Below, piece after piece: positions 57,545 through 64,000 of a DNA stretch of 64,000 bases. The position numbers and the translations under genes are program-made. Below the pieces are notes generated by a model. The model was not told the DNA's origin. It ran no database searches and saw nothing but the letters and a program-made list of their open reading frames with translations. Source of the stretch: Cristatella mucedo (lineage: Eukaryota; Bryozoa; Phylactolaemata; Cristatellidae); the NCBI GenBank assembly GCA_009760855.2, contig WPIO01000001.1, forward strand, positions 4,826,501 to 4,890,500, given 5' to 3'. Position 1 is the stretch's first letter. Each line of letters opens with the position of its first letter.

Positions 57545-58135
57545 TCCATGCCTCCGATTGTATGCTACTTTGCTCAATCTCAGAGTTCAACGCCGGAATC
57601 GGATGGCAAACGACCATCCACACCAAAGCCGAACGTTTATTTACGATACCAATCGAACGAACCAACTTACTAGCTAATGGCAAACCAAGGATGATTCCAA
57701 AATTAAAAAGGTTAACGCTCACAATCGGCTCTGCCAGCCTACGTCCTGTCGAATCTGCACGAAATCTAGGTGTCGCGTTCCTAAGCGACCTTTCATTAGA
57801 CGACCACATCAGCTCCACGGTCGTTCGATTACTTTCAGCTATATAACATCGGTAAAATTGGGTTTGCTTAGACAGGGATACAACATTTAAATCGGTCTAT
57901 GCATTTGCAATATCCCGTCTTCACTTCTGTAACTCACTGCTTGCTGGTCTACCGGCCTGTGCAATCAGGCACTTACAGCCGGTGCAAAACTCTGCAGCTA
58001 GGCTTGTCTGCCTGCTGCCACATCTTACCACTTCTCGCCGACCTGCACTAGCTCCCAGTCAAGCAACGCACCGACTTCAAGGTTTTGTCACTCACTTTTA
58101 AGTCCCTTCATTCTTTGACTCCGTTTAATCGAAGA
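57545..58135 (+). mobile_element. LINE family A fragment, truncated at both ends
   Basis: Homologous to 52520-53020: 'CTGTCGAATCTGCACGAAATCTAGGTGTC', LSDLSLDDHISSTVV, 'QNSAARLVC'-like and ADLH.LPVKQRTDFKVLSLT. No 3' tail. Confidence 0.8.
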
Positions 58136-58250
58136 TTCTAATACTAATAATATAACATTAGTAAAGCGCACTAAGATAACCAAATCTCTTTTTAGACACT
58201 TCACGCAGGCTGGAAAGGAATTCCTAGCGTCCAACTCCGACCTGCTGCTT
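58136..58250 (-). mobile_element. LINE family A tail fragment, opposite orientation
   Basis: Begins with an ATT-type tail, then GTAAAGCGCACTAAGATAAC and CAAATCTCTTTTTAGACACT. It abuts the plus-oriented fragment tail-to-tail. Confidence 0.65.
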
Positions 58251-58705
58251 TGAGATGCCGATCGCAACGCTACGGGTTTCGCACAGCATGAATCAATATT
58301 CTTATGCGACGTATTCACTTTACAATGCCGATTTGTCCGATTTCACTGTGTATAAACATTTTACCTTTATCTTTTCCCGGGAAGACAGTGTTATTTTGCG
58401 ATTTCTTAGGCCTCAAAAGTACTACAGAATTATTCTCGTTCACTTTGCATTTGTAGCGGGAAGTGATAAAATTGATTTAGTTATTTTCAAGAATAGCAGA
58501 CACAGCAAAGGTCATTAGTCTTTTATTAAATAGAAAAATTCATGCTTTTCGATAAAACATACGATTTTTCATGAGCAACTACTCTAGTAAGTCACAATGC
58601 ATTTAAAATTAATGAAATTGTCGTATAGCAGCTTCGCATTTATACGTCTACCTTCGCTGTTGACGAAGTCATTATTTGATGTTTTGATAAGCTGTGAGCA
58701 TTAGT

Positions 58706-58975
<270 letters not shown>

Positions 58976-59309
58976 TTATTAAACTATAATAATGTAGTAC
59001 ATTGCAATAGCGATAGGAGCCCTACCCTGCCGGGGCCGCGGGGACCACCCGCGACTCCCGGTTCAGGAAAAGGGACCACACGGCTTTCGACCAGAAAATT
59101 GTGACCGAGACGCACAGCCGCCGTAGTTTCATCCGATCCGAGCGAAAAATACCGAGGTCCTCCAGGCAGGCTTCATTATCTGGCCTCCAGATGCCCAGGG
59201 CGCCGATCACGAAGGACCTCACTGCGGTTTGATTATATGCTGGCCCGTACTGATCCTCTGTAAACCGCTGGTGAAGAGCTGTTAGGAGCGTCATCGAGAG
59301 GGGCCTGAG

Positions 59310-59480
59310 CCGTGATGGCACACTAGGTAAGGCGGTTGCTTTCACGACCTCGGTCCCGAGGTCATGGGTTCGATTCCTGTGGTGGGCGATTCTTTATCGC
59401 CACTGCAAGCGGTGGTGATAGCCGCAAAGGCTCTTCTGTCGCTATGCAAAAAGAGGCTGTTAATTCAGCTAGGATTTTTT
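59310..59480 (+). mobile_element. SINE1 copy nested in the RLE-type element
   Basis: GTGATGGCACACTAGGTAAG then GCGGTTGC (A box), B box GGGTTCGATTCC, body GGCGATTCTTTATCGCCACT, GGTGATAGCCGCAAAGGCTC, end GAGGCTGTTAATTCAGCTAG. The cleanest tRNA-like head of this family in the window. Confidence 0.87.
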
Positions 59481-59637
59481 TTGCATAGCTATGGTCTGCT
59501 TGTGATGTGGCGTTGACGCAGGCCGGTAATCCGCTGGTGAACAGATGGTGAATTCACCATCAGGGTCGGCCAGTGCACAGCCGTGGTGGAGAAGATGGGA
59601 GTCGAGTAGAAGGAGGGGCAAAGGTAGACGCGAATTA

Positions 59638-59712
59638 TAATTATAATTATAACAATAATGCACTTGATAAAGCGCCCTCAGAGAACTCAATCTCTCTCTA
59701 GGCGCTTTACAT
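59638..59712 (-). mobile_element. LINE family A tail nested in the RLE-type element
   Basis: ATT-type tail, then TGCACTTGATAAAGCGCCCT and CAGAGAACTCAATCTCTCTC, GGCGCTTTACAT. Only the last 75 nt are present. Confidence 0.8.
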
Positions 59713-60469
59713 TGTAAGCAGCGCCGTCATTAAGCGCGCCCCCTGCTCCGTGCAGCGTGTAATAAACTGCTGGTGTTGGTCATGGGCTGGTTATCTGCGT
59801 GCGTGAACCGAACCACACTCACCACGGCTGTCCGGTAGCCAGTAGTCAGGAAAGACCTGGCAATGGCCTCATACTTATCGACCTTTTTCCGGGCCGCCAC
59901 CACCTGAGCGTCCTCGCTGCCGTCAAACGGCACCATTACGTAGACAATGACCACGTCGGTGCCGTTATCGAGATCCGGCTCTCAAGCCGGCCCGAGCTAG
60001 TGAGAAGGCGAGACCTGCCGAGAATCAGGAGAGAGCGGTAGCCGGAAGAGACCCGATTAGGCAATCGAGAACCAGGTTGCGGCGAGCCGTTATTGCTTGC
60101 AACATCGGCCGGCAGTGGCTAAGAACGTGGCAGACGGCCTCAGCCTCGTGCGGCAAAGGCGGCAGTCGGTGGCCGTTCCGGGGTATGACCGGCTCCTAGC
60201 AGTACCCACTTGCAGCACGTCCAGGCGAGCGCAGTGAACCACCAGGCCCTGAACGACAAGCCGAGACACGCGGTTTGAAAGTGGCTGTGGGCCAATCAAG
60301 CCCGGCATTGAGCTAATCTGGCGAACTCCTGCCGTTTGTATACGGTGACGGGCGGCCCGAACGAGCCCTCCATCTTGACGGGGTCAGTTCACACCACCAG
60401 GATGTCCGAGCCGGCAAATGAGACATGGCAGGAAAGACGCTTTAGGCGTTGTCGCGAATCCGCTCACAA

Positions 60470-60722
60470 GCGAGGCCGGGCCGACCCTAGTATAGTGGTG
60501 TCTTAGAATTTGACGTTCTGGAGGGCTGGGAGGAATCAAAGCAAAGGTACAACTGAGTGTCAGCCGCATAGAAGTGAAAGCCTAGATTGTGCTTGGCAAT
60601 CACATCAGCAAGAGTGAGAGTATAAACCGCGGAAAGAACCGGACCTAGCATGCAGCCCTGAGGTACCCGATATTTCACAGCGAGGCCGGGCCGACCCCAT
60701 ATACTAGTATAGTGGTGTCTTA
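60470..60722 (-). mobile_element. LINE family A reverse-transcriptase fragment between direct repeats
   Basis: Minus strand KYRVPQGCMLGPVLSAVYTL, ADVIAKHNLGFHFYAADTQL: the palm motifs, with the first catalytic Asp of YADD replaced by Ala. It is flanked by 36-43-bp direct repeats (60470-60505, 60680-60722; GCGAGGCCGGGCCGACCC ... TAGTATAGTGGTG). Confidence 0.8.
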
Positions 60723-60849
60723 ACTGAGGATGTGCCTGGAAAATCGAAATGCCATTAATCAATTTCGCAACCAAAAAAAGCCGGTAGTTTTTGTCACATG
60801 TTTTTAAATAAAAAATGTACTTAGCATTATCAAACATTGTATGCAAGCA

Positions 60850-61840
60850 CAGTACAAAATAATATACTGCAATACACTGTTTTTTTCAATTATAATGTAC
60901 AGAGTTTATCTTGGAGATCAGACGAGTTGGAGGTGCTGACAGAGTTTGAGGAGAAAGGCTGAAATAAATGACTGAAACTTATTCGCTTATTAGTTGCCCT
61001 TTTCATCACGCTTTCTTCACTTCACCGGCAGAGATTTTTGGTAAAAATCTGTCGGATGAAGTCTGTTTCACTCTTCCTTTCAGGATGTTTCTGAAATGGG
61101 TTAGGCAAGTGCCATTAAATAGATCCGTCGCACGCCAGTTGCAACTGTTTCTGGGTGTTCCTTTTGAATACAGTCTGGAAGTTTCTTACACACTCGCAAC
61201 ATTTCCTATATCCCGCTTGCGGAGATAAAAACCTCAGCGTCCTCTGAGTAGTTTGATAGTCTTTAGACCACAGGTACGTGTGTTGCATAACGGTGTCTCC
61301 AGCGACGGCTGTTCTTGTGGGAGTCTCACGGAGACACAGCGGGCGCACTTGCGCTGTCAACGAGACTCTGCTTTATTCCTCTCGATGGGCACATACATGA
61401 GAGCTCGATCAATCGCAGCAGACGACACTAAATATAACCTGGATTAGTAGCCCGTCGCTGCCCTGCTTCAACGGCTTAACTATTGACCACAGGTGAGGCA
61501 TGTGGATTAGTGTCAGTGGCTTCGCTAATTAGAGTAGAAGCTGCAGGTGCAAACAGCACGCGACACCACGTGGAACATCGAAACGGGTTTACAAAGACAT
61601 TTATTCACATGGACGCCCCAACGGTCCTGTACGCGACCGCACTGCCCGGCGTCCTTGTCATAACTGCCGGGCTCTGCAGCCCGTTACTTAACTACCCCTA
61701 CCATAAATCGCAACGTCCACGTAATCCAACAGCAGCGCCATAGTCTCTGCTGGGCCATAACTAACTCTAGGCCATAAACTGGCCGTAGTGGGAATAACTA
61801 GGCAGTAAATGTCATTGACCCAATAACCACGAATACCATA
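60850..61840. other. Intergenic, unassigned
   Basis: No family recognised on either strand. Short open frames exist, but none shows conserved motifs. Confidence 0.4.
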
Positions 61841-61844
61841 AATT

Positions 61845-62900
61845 AAGTACAACCTTTTTTATGTAACTCCTTTAGCTCCTTCATTGTCAGTTCCTCGGAG
61901 TGCTTCTCAAAGAGCTCGTCGATGTCACCCTCGTCCTTGTCGAGGCCCACGGACTTCCCGAGATATGCAATCTCCTACACCACTGACGCATCATTTTCGA
62001 GCCTTTCAAAGTCCGTTTCAGGCTTAACCTCAGGTCACAGCTTTTTTCACGCAGAGGTCAAGGTCCTCTTTGTAAACCCCTGCTAGACCATATCGATAAT
62101 ACCAAGGCATATCACGATGTATTTGCTGGTGGTCCTTCCATAACTCTCGAAGGGTGATGGTTCTGCTCTTCGTCACCTCAATACTTCGGTGGAACAGGTG
62201 CTGGTGAAGAGCTTCTTGAAATTAGAAATGACCTGCTTTGTCCATGGCCTACAGGATAGGGGTTGTGTTGCGCGGAAGGTAGAGAACCTTTATAAACTTC
62301 AACTCTTCTATGATGTCAATTTCGAGGTTAGGTGGGTGAGCAGGTGCAGTGCCTATAACGAGAAGGGCTTTCAGGGGCAGGTTATTTCCCTGGTGGTATC
62401 TCAGATAGAACCGAAGCCCAAATTCTCTCAGTCCACAAAGAATTGCCTGATGGCACACGTCCTTGGGCTTTCCCTCCACGAAACCTGCACGTTTTCTTTT
62501 AGAACCTTATGGGACTTAGGCTCTGGGGTTTCCGGATGATAAACGAGCAGCGTCTTAATCTTGCAGTCACCGCTCGCATTGTCGCACAGTGCGAGGGCTA
62601 GCCTATCCTTTGCGGCCTTGTGGCCTGGGAATTCCCTTCTCCTCTGCCATCATAAAAGTCCTGCGTGGCATCATCTTCCAGAAGAGTCCTATATCGTCAC
62701 CGGTGAAGACTTGCGGTAGTATGTTTTCTTCTGCTGCTATAATCCCAGCAAAAATTTTAAGGCACTCCTCAGCTGCTTTCATATCCGCGCTCGCTGCCTC
62801 AGCATGCCTGACAATGGAGTGAAGGTCTTTTGATTTACTGCTGTCAGTCTTTGAATTTACGGCGAGCCGGCACGATAAGCAGCCGGCTCTGCTGATCCCA
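61845..62900 (-). pseudogene. Tigger/pogo-like DDE transposase, inactivated
   Basis: Minus strand in order: AEAASADMKAAEECL, QVFTGDDIGLFWKMMPRRTF (first catalytic Asp block), KIKTLLVYHPETPEPKSHKV, GLRFYLRYHQGNNLPLKALL, VIGTAPAHPPNLE where LLDNAPAHPP is expected (catalytic Asp lost), ELKFIKVLYLPRNTTPIL, and the C-terminal LGKSVGLDKDEGDIDELFEK with HSEELTMKELKELH. Several frameshifts and stops. The CENP-B-like N-terminus is not recognisable. Confidence 0.85.
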
Positions 62901-63009
62901 CTTGGCTAGCAAAAGGATGTAGTTCTGCAGATCGTGAGCTAGCATTCCGGTAGCCTCTGCGAGTGCGGGCTGCCAAAGCCTGCGTGCATGCACTGTCAAT
63001 AGTGTAATG

Positions 63010-63260
63010 TCGAACTCAAGGAAACGGCAAAAACGTTGGGTGCTGAAGCGCCCAGGACCAGATCGCACGAAGCCGAAACTTCAGGCGCCAAAACGTCCTC
63101 AGCCAAAATGTTCAAGACCGAAATGCAAACGGCTGAAACTTCGGGGCTGGCTTTTTTTCAAATCCCAAACGCCACTAGCAAAGTGTCCAAAGCCAAAAGG
63201 TCTTCGCCAAAATGACCGTGGCAAAGCGTCAGACATCTCACGTCGGAACCGGAATTGTAA
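63010..63260 (+). repeat. Degenerate short-period repeat, Lys/Pro-rich when translated
   Basis: Irregular repeats of 'gcc(a/g)aaa(a/c)nt' such as AGCCGAAACTTC, GCGCCAAAACGTCC and AGACCGAAATGC with a period of about 11-15 nt. The open frame across it is low complexity and probably not a gene. Confidence 0.45.
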
Positions 63261-64000
63261 AGCGCCAGGTTTAGCCCAACGGCCGCCGAGGAGCTCTCGC
63301 TTCGTGGGTTTAAAATCAAAACCAATGGGTCAGATGAGGTAGGTTACAAACGCCTAAAAAAATGGCGACAGCCTCGACCCCTATTCAAAGAATGGATGAA
63401 GCCCCAGAGAAGTAACCGGACCGAGATTATCGGATGAACCTTGCCTCAGCGGTTTGACCAGCAGAGTTACCTTATATCAGCCAGCCATTTCTCCTCATAT
63501 TTATTTAGATACTTTCATACCTGAGCATTGAGATGCATTAAAATGAGTGGTATAAACGGAAAATGGATGAGAACCGATGTTTTGTTCAGGGTGCTTTTTC
63601 GAAAGACAAACGTGTTAGAAATGCAATCGGTAGCTTTAATGGCTGTCACATAGCGGGAACAAGGTTTAAATAATTAATTTAATGACATTTTAACCAAAAA
63701 GTTTAGCCCGCATGGCGACCTACTCATGCTGCTACCGTCGGCTACACGGTACCCATTAAGCAGTTCATCTTGTACTTGGAATCTTACGATCAGTTTTCAC
63801 TACATTGTCACAGGCCCTAACTTGCTAGCAATCTACAATAGACATTTTACGCGGTTATTGTTATGTGATGTTTGCGATTGGGCCATCGCTGGCCGTGGTT
63901 CTGCTCGCATAATTAGGATAAAAAAAATTCGCACCATGCTTCTGGTTAACTCATTTGTATACACTCTGGAATTATTGGGATTCACTTAGCAGACGAACTT
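63261..64000. other. Intergenic, unassigned right end
   Basis: No gene, RNA or repeat family recognised. Confidence 0.4.

Larger units (their letters stand above)
59020..60465 (-). mobile_element. Non-LTR retrotransposon C-terminus, R2/RLE-type, interrupted
   Basis: A GC-rich island. In minus-strand order: a block ending in a CCHC-type finger (TDCRLC, then in the next frame EAEAVCHVLSHC), a segment with IVYVMVPFDGSEDAQ and KKVDKYEAIARSFLTTGYRT (restriction-like-endonuclease-type region), and the C-terminus FVIGALGIWRPDNEACLEDL followed by LRRLCVSVTIFWSKAVW. Family placement is by motif order and is inferred. Broken by frameshifts and by insertions at 59310-59480 and 59638-59712. Confidence 0.6.

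Noticed and set aside
59310-59385. tRNA gene
   Set aside because: A and B boxes are present, but the cloverleaf is incomplete and the same head recurs with SINE bodies at 34.6, 35.4 and 45.4 kb.

Overview
The window is eukaryotic nuclear DNA from an animal, probably an invertebrate. It holds three recognisable metazoan genes split by GT-AG introns (and one AT-AC intron), embedded in AT-leaning intergenic and intronic DNA full of degenerate CR1/L2-like LINEs, tRNA-derived SINEs, Tc1/mariner and Tigger/pogo remnants and long microsatellites. I cannot name the species. Nothing looks bacterial, viral or organellar.

Layout. (1) 1-6159, minus strand: the 5' end of ATM, the DNA-damage PI3K-like kinase. 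Six coding exons give the first 321 codons and the gene runs off the left edge. (2) 6160-6773: a short, locally CpG-rich interval shared head-to-head by ATM and the next gene, with a palindromic double CCAAT box. (3) 6774-14133, plus strand: a complete four-exon MYCBP (AMY-1) gene encoding 103 residues. (4) 14134-18291: convergent intergenic DNA with a (TC)n tract and LINE copies. (5) 18292-56867, minus strand: a complete TUBGCP2 gene (gamma-tubulin complex component 2). I reconstructed 26 coding exons whose phases all match, giving 921 residues. One of its 25 introns is a minor-spliceosome (U12-type) AT-AC intron. (6) 56868-57250: the likely TUBGCP2 promoter/5'UTR, containing a 95-nt GA tract. 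(7) 57385-64000: an intergenic mobile-element graveyard with SINEs, CR1-like fragments, a nested non-LTR element of R2/RLE type, and a dead Tigger-like transposase.

The three genes are not a pathway operon. ATM acts in DNA-damage signalling, MYCBP binds c-Myc and AKAPs, and GCP2 is a core subunit of the gamma-tubulin small complex that nucleates microtubules. ATM and MYCBP probably share a bidirectional promoter; MYCBP and TUBGCP2 converge.

Two LINE families (A, with a GCGCC...GAGATTAA...(ATT)n tail; B, with a GTTACAGATGGAGATACATA tail) each share a 3' tail with a tRNA-headed SINE family (SINE2 and SINE1 respectively). This is the pattern expected when SINEs borrow LINE retrotransposition machinery. 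Exon boundaries were worked out by eye from remembered family conservation plus phase and splice-site agreement; no alignment or database search was run.
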